NCBI RefSeq assembly: GCF_019645875.1
Contig: NZ_CP081000.1
Span: 1,054,001 to 1,118,000 of the forward strand
From: Mycolicibacterium senegalense
GTDB lineage: Bacteria > Actinomycetota > Actinomycetes > Mycobacteriales > Mycobacteriaceae
Length of the DNA stretch: 64,000 bases
Direction: 5' to 3'
In this document: in pieces, positions 16,972 through 24,765 of the stretch
Layout of the letters: every line of letters starts with the position of its first letter
How positions within the stretch are numbered: position 1 is the stretch's first letter
Notes under the pieces: generated by a model
Told to the model about the DNA's origin: nothing
Databases searched by the model: none
The model's input: the letters and a program-made list of their open reading frames with translations, nothing else
Made by a program: the position numbers and the translations under genes

Positions 16972-17736
16972 TTATGCGGGCCGCGCTTTCGGCGCGGGAT
17001 TGTCATGGCCCAGATGTAGTCCCGGCGCCAGCATCGCCACTCGGTGCCGGTAGTCGCGGTACTGGTCTCCGAGGTCGTCCACCAGGTCGCGCTCTTCGAG
17101 TTGGATCGCCACCAGGATGTAGGCGGTGCTGACGGCCGCGAACAGCAGATGCCCTGCCGTCATGGTCGGGATGGCCCAGAACGCCACGATGAACCCGGCC
17201 ATGATCGGGTGCCGGATCACCCGGTAGAGCAGCACCGTCTGGAACCCCAATTCGCGGTACGGCTGCCCGCGCCAGTTCAGCCACACCTGCCGCAAGCCGA
17301 ACAGGTCGAAGTGGTTGATCATGAACGTCGAGGCGAACACCGTGGCCCAGCCCAGCCAGAACAGCACCCACAGAACCGCCCGTCCGGCAACGGATTCCAC
17401 GTCCCAGACGACCGTGGGCATGGTGCGCCACTGCCAGTACAGCAGCAACAGCGCCAGGCTGGACAGCAACACGTACGTGCTGCGTTCGATCGCCTGCGGG
17501 ACAACCCGCGTCCACCGTTTCTTGAACCACGGCCGAGCCATCACGCTGTGCTGGATCGCGAAGACCCCGAGCAGCAGCAGGTTCACGAGTACCGCCTCGG
17601 CGGTCGGTGCGGCGATACCGGAATCGACCGTGCGCGGCACCAGGAAACCGCCGACGAAGCCGATCGCATAGAGGAAGGAGACGACGAACAGCAGATAGCT
17701 CGCGATCCCGTAACCGACGATGAGTAGGCGCTTCAT
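16972..17736 (-). CDS. mddA: methanethiol S-methyltransferase (MddA/NnrU-type)
   Basis: A 254-residue membrane methyltransferase with about five hydrophobic helices, matching MddA, which methylates methanethiol with S-adenosylmethionine to make dimethyl sulfide (Rv3238c in M. tuberculosis). Characteristic stretches are VFAIQHSVMARPWFKK, INHFDLFGLRQVW, YRVIRHPIMAGF and the C-terminal EERDLVDDLGDQYRDYR, the isoprenylcysteine methyltransferase-like core. AGGAGGTCACC precedes ATG 17736. It is a separate unit with its own terminator. This is not the M. tuberculosis location of the gene. Confidence 0.88.
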   Translation of the reverse strand: MKRLLIVGYGIASYLLFVVSFLYAIGFVGGFLVPRTVDSGIAAPTAEAVLVNLLLLGVFAIQHSVMARPWFKKRWTRVVPQAIERSTYVLLSSLALLLLYWQWRTMPTVVWDVESVAGRAVLWVLFWLGWATVFASTFMINHFDLFGLRQVWLNWRGQPYRELGFQTVLLYRVIRHPIMAGFIVAFWAIPTMTAGHLLFAAVSTAYILVAIQLEERDLVDDLGDQYRDYRHRVAMLAPGLHLGHDNPAPKARPA

Positions 17737-17838
17737 GGTGACCTCCTGCCACCGATGGGACAGATGCCGCGCCGTGGGCGCCGAGGCGCAGTAGCGACCT
17801 ACCTACGGTAGACCTCGAATCCCCAGGTGAACAGGGGT

Positions 17839-18219
17839 TCAGGTCCGTCGCAGCAGCACCGCCTGTTGGAAGGGCAGGCGCGCGAAGGCCTTTTGTATCC
17901 GGCCCTTGACGTGCTCGGCCGCTTCGGCCTTGGACACCACCCTCGGGTCAGCGACCTCGATGGTCTTGCCGTGGCGGCGGATCCTGGCGTGACCCGCCGA
18001 GGTGATGTTCTTGAGCCAGTCCCGGTCGGGGCCGTAGGTCAGCATGATGGCCACGCCGTCGTCGGTGCTGAAGACACTCAACGGGGTCCGGTAGGTCTTC
18101 CCGGACTTCCTGCCGACATGCTCCAGGATGCCGAACGTCGGCGCCCAGCCTGCCCACAGGCGTTGGATCGGGTTCGTCACATGGCGGTTGAACCGGGCCA
18201 GCGATTGCGGAAGTTGCAT
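17839..18219 (-). CDS. deazaflavin (F420)-dependent nitroreductase family protein
   Basis: 126 residues of the DDN/Rv3547 split-barrel family, which binds F420: EHVGRKSGKTYRTPL is the family signature and TYGPDRDWLKNITSAGHARI the second. Family members reduce quinones or nitro compounds. ATG 18219 is used; an in-frame GTG at 18252 would add 11 residues. It is divergent from the next nitroreductase-like gene with about 110 bases between them. Confidence 0.82.
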   Translation of the reverse strand: MQLPQSLARFNRHVTNPIQRLWAGWAPTFGILEHVGRKSGKTYRTPLSVFSTDDGVAIMLTYGPDRDWLKNITSAGHARIRRHGKTIEVADPRVVSKAEAAEHVKGRIQKAFARLPFQQAVLLRRT

Positions 18220-18329
18220 GCCCGATTCAATCGCAGTCGTGACAGCGGTCACAACCTACTGTGGTCGGATTTCGGGTGTCCTGGCGCTGCATCTTGCCGC
18301 GCCGGGCCGGATGAGCTGAGACTGAAGCC

Positions 18330-18716
18330 ATGGCCTATCTCAAACCGCCGTGGTTCGTCCGCAACGTGTTCAACCGGATCGCGATGGCCACCGGCATCGG
18401 CCATAGCCAGACGCTGACCGTCACCACGCGAGTCAGCAAACAGCCGCAGCAGATCCCCGTCGTGGTGCCGGAGGTCGACGGGGTCAAGTACCTGGTCTCC
18501 ACCCGTGGCGAATCGGCCTGGGTGCGCAATATCCGGGCGAACCCGCGCGTCACGCTGGGCACGTCCAGCTACCTCGCCACGGAGGTCCCGGTGGAGCAGC
18601 GGGCGCCGATCATCGCCGCGTACCGGCCGCTGGCCGGCAAGGTGGTCGAGGGCTACTTCCGTGAACTGCCCGACGACGCCGATCACCCGGTGTTCGCGTT
18701 GACGCCTGCTCGGTGA
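18330..18716 (+). CDS. nitroreductase/deazaflavin-family protein
   Basis: 128 residues, a second split-barrel protein of the F420-dependent type, with a more divergent signature: TRVSKQPQQIPVVV replaces the usual GRKSGKxRxTPL, while TRGESAWVRNIRANPRVTLG is retained. The lost phosphate-binding loop residues suggest altered or absent F420 binding. ATG 18330. Function unknown. Confidence 0.75.
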   Translation: MAYLKPPWFVRNVFNRIAMATGIGHSQTLTVTTRVSKQPQQIPVVVPEVDGVKYLVSTRGESAWVRNIRANPRVTLGTSSYLATEVPVEQRAPIIAAYRPLAGKVVEGYFRELPDDADHPVFALTPAR

Positions 18717-18724
18717 CCCCGACC

Positions 18725-18739
18725 ACTACACCCTGTAGT
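18725..18739. promoter_or_regulatory. palindrome and -35-like element before hemL
   Basis: ACTACA-CCC-TGTAGT is a perfect inverted repeat whose last base begins TTGACG (18739-18744), a good -35. A weak GACACT follows 16 bases later, about 8 bases before the hemL ATG, so transcription may be leaderless. An operator for haem control is inferred. Confidence 0.35.
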
Positions 18740-18773
18740 TGACGCATTTGCACCGGCTGGGACACTGGTGGCC

Positions 18774-20084
18774 ATGCGTGTTCCTCAACCGCAGACTCAG
18801 CGATCGGCCGAACTGTTCGCCGACGCCTGCGCAGTCATCCCCGGTGGAGTGAACTCCCCGGTCCGCGCTTTCAACTCGGTGGGCGGTACCCCGCGGTTCA
18901 TCACCTCGGCCAAGGGCTACTGGCTGACCGATGCCGATGACAACCGCTACGTCGACCTGGTGTGTTCGTGGGGCCCGGCGCTGCTCGGCCACGCCCACCC
19001 GGCGGTGGTGGAAGCGGTGCAGAAGGTGGCGGTCGACGGGCTGAGCTTCGGTGCCCCGACGCCGTCGGAGACCGAGCTGGCCACCGAGATCATCGACCGG
19101 GTGGCCCCGGTCGAGCGGCTGCGGCTGGTCAACTCCGGTACCGAGGCCACCATGAGCGCCATCCGGCTGGCCCGCGGCTACACGGGCCGCGCCAAGATTG
19201 TCAAGTTCTCCGGTTGCTACCACGGGCACAGCGACGCGTTGTTGGCCGACGCCGGCTCGGGGGTGGCCACCCTGGGGTTGCCGTCCTCGCCTGGTGTCAC
19301 CGGTGCGGCGGCGGCCGACACCATCGTGCTGCCCTACAACAATGCCGAAGCGGTGGAAGAGGTCTTCGGCCGCTTCGGCGACGAGATCGCCTGTGTCATA
19401 ACCGAAGCCAGCCCGGGCAACATGGGCACAGTGCCGCCGCTGCCCGGATTCAACGCGGCGCTGCGCCGGGTCACGTCGGCTCACGGTGCGCTGTTGATCC
19501 TCGACGAGGTGATGACGGGCTTCCGGGTGAGCCGGGCCGGTTGGTACGGCGTTGATCCTGTCGACGCCGACATCTTCACCTTCGGCAAGGTGATGAGCGG
19601 TGGCCTGCCGGCCGCGGCGTTCGGCGGCAGTGCCGAGGTGATGGGGCGCCTGGCCCCGCTGGGGCCCGTCTACCAGGCCGGCACCCTGTCCGGTAACCCG
19701 GTGGCGATGGCGGCCGGGCTGGCCACGTTGCGCAACGCCGACGACGCGGCCTACGCCCGGGTGGACGCCAACGCCGACCGCTTGGCGGGCCTGCTGACCG
19801 GCGCCCTGACCGATGCCGGGGTGGCCCACCGCGTGCAGCGCGCGGGCAACATGCTCAGCGTGTTCTTCACCGACCAGCCGGTCAACGACTTCGCCGCAGC
19901 CAAGGCCACCGAAACCTGGCGTTTCCCGCCCTTCTTCCACGCCCTCTTGGAGGCGGGTGTCTACCCGCCCTGCAGCGCCTTCGAAACCTGGTTCGTGTCA
20001 AGTGTTTTGGATGACGAGGCGTTCTCCCGGATCGCCGACGCGCTGCCCGGTGCGGCCCGTGCTGCCGCGGAGGCTCGTCCGTGA
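18774..20084 (+). CDS. hemL: glutamate-1-semialdehyde 2,1-aminomutase
   Basis: Converts glutamate-1-semialdehyde to 5-aminolevulinate with PLP, directly downstream of HemA in the pathway. The 436-residue fold-type-I enzyme has [13 protein letters not shown] at the N-terminus, [20 protein letters not shown], and the Schiff-base Lys (about 272) in [13 protein letters not shown] 18774 is preferred to GTG 18768. Its TGA overlaps the GTG of the phosphoglycerate mutase-like gene, starting a run of six tightly packed genes through ccsA. Confidence 0.96.
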   Translation: MRVPQPQTQRSAELFADACAVIPGGVNSPVRAFNSVGGTPRFITSAKGYWLTDADDNRYVDLVCSWGPALLGHAHPAVVEAVQKVAVDGLSFGAPTPSETELATEIIDRVAPVERLRLVNSGTEATMSAIRLARGYTGRAKIVKFSGCYHGHSDALLADAGSGVATLGLPSSPGVTGAAAADTIVLPYNNAEAVEEVFGRFGDEIACVITEASPGNMGTVPPLPGFNAALRRVTSAHGALLILDEVMTGFRVSRAGWYGVDPVDADIFTFGKVMSGGLPAAAFGGSAEVMGRLAPLGPVYQAGTLSGNPVAMAAGLATLRNADDAAYARVDANADRLAGLLTGALTDAGVAHRVQRAGNMLSVFFTDQPVNDFAAAKATETWRFPPFFHALLEAGVYPPCSAFETWFVSSVLDDEAFSRIADALPGAARAAAEARP

Positions 20085-20695
20085 CCGTCAGGACGACCGT
20101 GCACGTGATGCGGCACGGCGAGGTGCACAACCCGGAAAAGGTGCTCTACGGCCGGCTGCCCGGCTACCACCTGTCGGAGCGTGGCCAGGCCCAGGCGCGT
20201 GCCGCGGCGGACTGGCTGGCCGAGCGGGACGTCATCTATGTCGTCGCCTCACCGTTGGAGCGCGCCCAGGAGACGGCGGCGCCGATCGCCGAACGGCACG
20301 GTCTGCCCATCGCCACTGATGAAGAACTGATCGAGTCGTGGAACATGTTCGAGGGGGAGCGGGTGGCGCCCGGCGACGGCGCCCTGCGGGACCCGAGGAA
20401 CTGGCCGCGGCTGCGCAATCCCGCCAAGCCGTCGTGGGGCGAGCCCTATGACGAGGTCGCCGCGCGGATGACGGCGGCCATGCACCGGGCCCGGGAGAAG
20501 GCGGCCGGGCACGAGGCGGTGTGCGTCAGCCATCAGCTTCCGGTCGAGACGCTGCGCCGGGCGATGACGGGGCGCAAGCTCGCCCATCTGCCGTTGCCGC
20601 ACAGCCGGTTGTGCAATCTGTCCTCGATCACGTCGTTCACGTTCGACGACGACAAACTGATCCGATGGGGCTACACGGAGCCCTGGGGAATCTGA
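20081..20695 (+). CDS. histidine phosphatase (phosphoglycerate mutase-like, Rv0525-like)
   Basis: 204 residues of the histidine phosphatase superfamily. The catalytic [25 protein letters not shown] has the RHG motif near residue 11, and [15 protein letters not shown] supplies the second His. Unlike metabolic phosphoglycerate mutase it is short, like broad phosphatases of the PhoE/CobC type. It overlaps hemL by four bases and abuts the TlpA-like gene, an arrangement conserved in M. tuberculosis. Substrate unknown. Confidence 0.87.
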   Translation: MTVRTTVHVMRHGEVHNPEKVLYGRLPGYHLSERGQAQARAAADWLAERDVIYVVASPLERAQETAAPIAERHGLPIATDEELIESWNMFEGERVAPGDGALRDPRNWPRLRNPAKPSWGEPYDEVAARMTAAMHRAREKAAGHEAVCVSHQLPVETLRRAMTGRKLAHLPLPHSRLCNLSSITSFTFDDDKLIRWGYTEPWGI

Positions 20696-21301
20696 ATGAG
20701 GTCGTCTCTCGCCCGGGTGAGTGCGGCGGTGCTGGCAGGGCTGGTGCTGCTCACCGCGTGCTCGACGGGTGACGACGCGGTCGCCCAGGGCGGCACCTTC
20801 GAGTTCGTCGCACCCGGCGGCAAGACCGACATCTTCTACGATCCGCCCGAAAAACGCAGCACCCCAGGAAAACTGAGTGGGCCGGAGCTCACCGACCCGA
20901 ACAAGACGATCTCACTGGAGGATTTCGCCGGCCAGGTCGTGGTGATCAACGTGTGGGGCCAGTGGTGTGGGCCGTGCCGGGCCGAGATCGGCGAGTTGCA
21001 GAAGGTATACGAAGCGACGCGCCGCGACGGCGTTCAGTTCCTGGGCATCGATGTGCGCGACAACAACCGTGACGCGGCAATCGATTTCGTCACCGACCGC
21101 AAGGTCACCTTCCCGTCCATCTACGACCCGGCGATGCGGACCATGATCGCGTTCGGCGGCAAGTACCCGACCACGGTGATCCCGTCCACGGTGGTGCTGG
21201 ATCGTCAGCACCGGGTGGCCGCGGTGTTCCTGCGTGAGCTGCTGGCCGAGGATCTGCAGCCGGTGGTGGAGCGGCTGGCGGCCGAAGGGCAGCAGCCGTG
21301 A
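20696..21301 (+). CDS. TlpA/ResA-type thioredoxin lipoprotein (Rv0526-like)
   Basis: 201 residues. A lipoprotein signal ends in LLTAC (lipobox, Cys near 22), so the protein is anchored outside the membrane. The thioredoxin domain has NVWGQWCGPCRAEIGEL with active-site WCGPC and a cis-Pro in TVIPSTVVLD. It would keep apocytochrome c haem-binding cysteines reduced, receiving electrons from CcdA, whose gene overlaps by four bases. It is the first member of the cytochrome c maturation set. Confidence 0.92.
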   Translation: MRSSLARVSAAVLAGLVLLTACSTGDDAVAQGGTFEFVAPGGKTDIFYDPPEKRSTPGKLSGPELTDPNKTISLEDFAGQVVVINVWGQWCGPCRAEIGELQKVYEATRRDGVQFLGIDVRDNNRDAAIDFVTDRKVTFPSIYDPAMRTMIAFGGKYPTTVIPSTVVLDRQHRVAAVFLRELLAEDLQPVVERLAAEGQQP

Positions 21302-22077
21302 CCGGATTCTCCGAGATCGCCGCTGCCGGGCCGGTGCTGCTCGCGCTGGGAGTCAGCGTGCTGGCCGGGCTGGTGTCGTTCGCCTCACCGTGCGTGGTGC
21401 CGCTCGTGCCCGGGTACCTGTCGTATCTGGCCGCGGTGGTCGGGGTCGACGAGTCCGACGCGGTCTCCGGGGCGATCGGCGTCAAGACCGCGCGCCTGCG
21501 GGTGGCCGGCGCGGCTGCGTTGTTCGTCGCCGGCTTCACCGTGGTGTTTCTGCTCGGCGCGGTGGCGGTGCTGGGCATGACCACCACGCTGATCGCCAAT
21601 CAGGTTCTGCTGCAACGCATCGGCGGCGTGGTCACGATCGTGATGGGCCTGGTGTTCGTCGGCTTCATCCCGGCGCTGCAACGCCAGGCCCGGTTCGCGC
21701 CGCGCCAGTGGTCCACGATGGCCGGCGCGCCGCTGCTGGGTGGGGTGTTCGCCCTGGGCTGGACTCCGTGCCTGGGCCCGACGCTGACCGGGGTGATCGC
21801 GGTGGCCTCGGCCACCGACGGCGCCACCGTGGCGCGCGGTGTGGTGCTGGTGCTGGCGTACTGCTTCGGTCTCGGCATCCCGTTCGTGTTGCTGGCCCTG
21901 GGGTCGGCGCGGGCGGTGACGGGCCTGGGCTGGCTGCGCAGGCACACCCGGACCATCCAGATCTTCGGCGGGGTGCTGCTGATCCTGGTGGGTGCCGCAC
22001 TCGTCACCGGGCTGTGGAACGACTTCGTGTCGTGGGTGCGCGACGCGTTCGTCAGTGATGTGAGGCTCCCGATCTGA
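21298..22077 (+). CDS. ccdA: cytochrome c biogenesis protein CcdA
   Basis: 259 residues with six membrane helices; the two redox cysteines lie in FASPCVVPLVPGYLSY and GWTPCLGPTL, as in all CcdA/DsbD-beta proteins. It carries reducing power from cytoplasmic thioredoxin to the TlpA/ResA lipoprotein encoded just upstream. GTG 21298 overlaps the lipoprotein stop, and its own TGA shares a base with the resB ATG. Confidence 0.95.
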   Translation: MTGFSEIAAAGPVLLALGVSVLAGLVSFASPCVVPLVPGYLSYLAAVVGVDESDAVSGAIGVKTARLRVAGAAALFVAGFTVVFLLGAVAVLGMTTTLIANQVLLQRIGGVVTIVMGLVFVGFIPALQRQARFAPRQWSTMAGAPLLGGVFALGWTPCLGPTLTGVIAVASATDGATVARGVVLVLAYCFGLGIPFVLLALGSARAVTGLGWLRRHTRTIQIFGGVLLILVGAALVTGLWNDFVSWVRDAFVSDVRLPI

Positions 22078-23714
22078 TGGTCACCTCCGACTCGCGAGCA
22101 GATGCGAAACTGCCCGAAAAACCGCGTTTTGGGGCGGTTTCGCGTCTGCTCGCGCTGGTTCGCAACACCTGGCGGACCTTGACTTCGATGGGCACCGCGC
22201 TGGTGCTGCTGTTCCTGCTGGCGCTCGGCGCGATTCCGGGCGCGTTGTTGCCGCAGCGCAGCCTCAACGAGTCGAAGGTCGACGAGTATCTGGCCGCCCA
22301 CCCCACGCTGGGACCGTGGCTGGACCGGCTGCAGGCCTTCGATGTGTTCTCGAGCTTCTGGTTCACCGCGATCTACGTGTTGCTGTTCATCTCGCTGGTG
22401 GGCTGCCTGACACCCCGGATGATCGAGCATTTCCGCAGCCTGCGGGCGGTACCGGTGCCGGCACCACGCAACCTCGGGCGGCTGCCGAAACATCACACCG
22501 AGCGGGTGAGCGCCGACGCCGACGAGGTCGCGCAGACGGTGACACGGCGGCTGAAGGGCTGGCGCACGGTCACCAGGCAGACCGACGCCGGCACCGAGAT
22601 CTCAGCGGAAAAGGGCTATCTGCGGGAGTTCGGCAACATCGTCTTCCACTTCTCGTTGCTGGGACTGCTCGCGGCGGTGGCCGCGGGCAAGCTGTTCGGC
22701 TACGAGGGCAACGTCATCGTGATCGCCGACGGCGGCCCCGGGTTCTGTACCGCCTCACCGGCCGCCTTCGACTCCTTCCGAGCCGGCAATACCGTCGACG
22801 GGACCTCGCTGAGCCCGATCTGTCTGCGAGTCAACGATTTCGATGCCCACTACCTGCCCACCGGGCAGGCGTTGTCCTTCGCGGCCGACATCGACTACCA
22901 GTCGGGCCACGATCTGGCCGCCGACACCTGGCGGTCCTACCGGCTGGAGGTCAACCACCCGCTGCGCATCGGCGGGGACCGGGTGTACCTGCAAGGACAC
23001 GGTTACGCGCCGTCGTTCACGGTGACCTTCCCCGACGGCCAGCAGCGCAGCCAGACCATCCAGTGGCGCCCGGAAGAACAGATGACGCTGCTGTCCTCGG
23101 GCGTGGTGCGCATCGACCCACCGGCGGGTACCTATCCCGACCCCGACGAACGTCGCAAGCACCAGATCGCGATCCAGGGCCTGTTCGCGCCGACGAAGGA
23201 ACTCGAGGGCACGCTGCTGTCGTCGAGCTTTCCCGCTCTCAACGATCCGGCGGTGGCCGTCGACATCTACCGCGGTGACACGGGCCTGGACACCGGCCGG
23301 CCCCAGTCGTTGTTCTCGCTCGACCCCCGCTTGATCGACCGCAAGCAGCTGAACAAGGTGGCCCGGGTGAACCTGGTGAAAGGCCAGGACACGCGGCTGG
23401 ACGACGGCACGAAGGTTCGGTTCGACGGTGCGGTGCCGTTCGTCAACCTGCAGGTCTCGCATGACCCGGCCCAGGTGTGGGTGCTGGTGTTCGCGATGTC
23501 GATGATGGGCGGGTTGCTGGTGTCGCTGGTGGTGCGCCGGCGCCGGATCTGGGTTCGGATCCAGCCCGCCGCTGCAGGTACGGTGAACGTCGAGCTGGGC
23601 GGGCTGGCCCGTACCGACAACTCCGGTTGGGGCGACGAGTTCGAGAAGCTGACCGCACGGGTGTTGGAGGGTTACGACGACGCGCCGGCGGTAGAAGAGA
23701 AGGCGGAGCAGTGA
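22077..23714 (+). CDS. resB: cytochrome c synthase subunit ResB/Ccs1
   Basis: 545 residues, the System II Ccs1/ResB subunit that with CcsA moves haem across the membrane and attaches it to CXXCH motifs. Membrane helices are visible at MGTALVLLFLLALGAIPGAL, FWFTAIYVLLFISLVGC, IVFHFSLLGLLAAVAAG and near the C-terminus (VWVLVFAMSMMGGLLVSLVV), with a large extracytoplasmic domain between the last two. The first 25 residues are unusual: they are encoded by a long RNA-foldable inverted repeat (22093-22154), so the mature N-terminus before RNTWRTL may be lineage-specific. Confidence 0.93.
   Translation: MVTSDSRADAKLPEKPRFGAVSRLLALVRNTWRTLTSMGTALVLLFLLALGAIPGALLPQRSLNESKVDEYLAAHPTLGPWLDRLQAFDVFSSFWFTAIYVLLFISLVGCLTPRMIEHFRSLRAVPVPAPRNLGRLPKHHTERVSADADEVAQTVTRRLKGWRTVTRQTDAGTEISAEKGYLREFGNIVFHFSLLGLLAAVAAGKLFGYEGNVIVIADGGPGFCTASPAAFDSFRAGNTVDGTSLSPICLRVNDFDAHYLPTGQALSFAADIDYQSGHDLAADTWRSYRLEVNHPLRIGGDRVYLQGHGYAPSFTVTFPDGQQRSQTIQWRPEEQMTLLSSGVVRIDPPAGTYPDPDERRKHQIAIQGLFAPTKELEGTLLSSSFPALNDPAVAVDIYRGDTGLDTGRPQSLFSLDPRLIDRKQLNKVARVNLVKGQDTRLDDGTKVRFDGAVPFVNLQVSHDPAQVWVLVFAMSMMGGLLVSLVVRRRRIWVRIQPAAAGTVNVELGGLARTDNSGWGDEFEKLTARVLEGYDDAPAVEEKAEQ
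22093..22154 (+). repeat. long inverted repeat within the 5' end of resB
   Basis: The 23-base arms 22093-22115 and 22132-22154 match at 21 of 23 positions; both mismatches become G-U pairs in RNA. The hairpin starts 16 bases after the resB start codon. The right arm includes a 17-mer (22141-22157) identical to one in the terminator at 4031-4047, suggesting a REP-like mobile palindrome. Confidence 0.7.
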
Positions 23715-24679
23715 ATACCGAGCACATCGACATCGGGCTGGCCAGGTACTCCGACTGGGCGTTCACGTCGTCGGTGGTCGTCCTGGTCGGCGCGCTGATC
23801 CTGCTCGCCGTCGAGCTGGCTACCAGCCGTGGCCGCCGCGTCGAAAGCCGTGAACTGGTCGGCGCCACCGTCGGCGCGGACAGCGCCACCCCCGGCGTCG
23901 TCGCCGAGGAACCCCGGCGGTCGTTCGACGAGCGCGTCGGCAAGACCGGCCTGGCCCTGACCTATGTCGGCATCGGCATGCTGTTCATCTGCATCGTGCT
24001 GCGCGGCCTGGCCACCTCACGGGTTCCGTGGGGCAACATGTACGAGTTCATCAACCTGACCAGCTTCTGCGGCCTGGTCGCGGCCGCGGTCGTGCTGCGC
24101 AAGCCGCAGTACCGCGCGCTGTGGGTGTTCGTCCTGGTTCCGGTGCTGATCCTGCTGACGGTGTCGGGTCGCTGGCTGTACTCGAACGCCGCGCCGGTGA
24201 TGCCCGCACTGCAGTCCTACTGGCTGCCCATCCACGTGTCCGTGGTGAGCCTCGGCTCCGGGGTGTTCCTGGTGGCCGGCGTCGCGAGCATCCTGTTCCT
24301 GCTCAAGATGTCGCCGCTCGCCGAGCGCGACAACGGGCTCGGGCGCGTCATCGGCCGCCTGCCCGATGCACAGACGCTCGACCGGATCGCCTACCGCACC
24401 ACGATCTTCGCGTTCCCGATCTTCGGTTTCGGCGTCATCTTCGGTGCCATCTGGGCCGAAGAGGCCTGGGGCCGCTACTGGGGTTGGGACCCCAAGGAGA
24501 CGGTGTCCTTCATCGCGTGGGTCGTGTACGCGGCATACCTGCATGCGCGCTCGACCGCGGGGTGGCGGGACCGCAAGTCGGCCTGGATCAACGTCGTGGG
24601 TTTCGTCGCGATGGTCTTCAACTTGTTCTTCATCAACCTGGTGACCGTTGGCCTGCATTCGTACGCGGGGGTTGGCTAG
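23711..24679 (+). CDS. ccsA: cytochrome c synthase subunit CcsA
   Basis: 322 residues, the CcsA/CcsB haem-handling subunit of System II. The WWD-type tryptophan-rich motif is WGRYWGWDPKETVSFIAWVVY, with conserved histidines in LPIHVSVVS, AAYLHARS and LHSYAGVG, and WGNMYEF earlier. About eight membrane helices. GTG 23711 overlaps the resB stop by four bases. With ResB it forms the haem lyase. Confidence 0.95.
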   Translation: MNTEHIDIGLARYSDWAFTSSVVVLVGALILLAVELATSRGRRVESRELVGATVGADSATPGVVAEEPRRSFDERVGKTGLALTYVGIGMLFICIVLRGLATSRVPWGNMYEFINLTSFCGLVAAAVVLRKPQYRALWVFVLVPVLILLTVSGRWLYSNAAPVMPALQSYWLPIHVSVVSLGSGVFLVAGVASILFLLKMSPLAERDNGLGRVIGRLPDAQTLDRIAYRTTIFAFPIFGFGVIFGAIWAEEAWGRYWGWDPKETVSFIAWVVYAAYLHARSTAGWRDRKSAWINVVGFVAMVFNLFFINLVTVGLHSYAGVG

Positions 24680-24765
24680 ACACCGCCGGCTTGGTGAAAT
24701 GACCGCGCGACGCGAGGTGGCGCCGCGGTGGTCGGGTCAGGAGTGTGTGGGAAAGAGGGGAATTC

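Noticed and set aside
18330..18716. Second nitroreductase-like gene as a pseudogene because its F420 signature is altered
   Set aside because: The frame is intact, of normal length and keeps the second motif, so divergence is more likely than decay.
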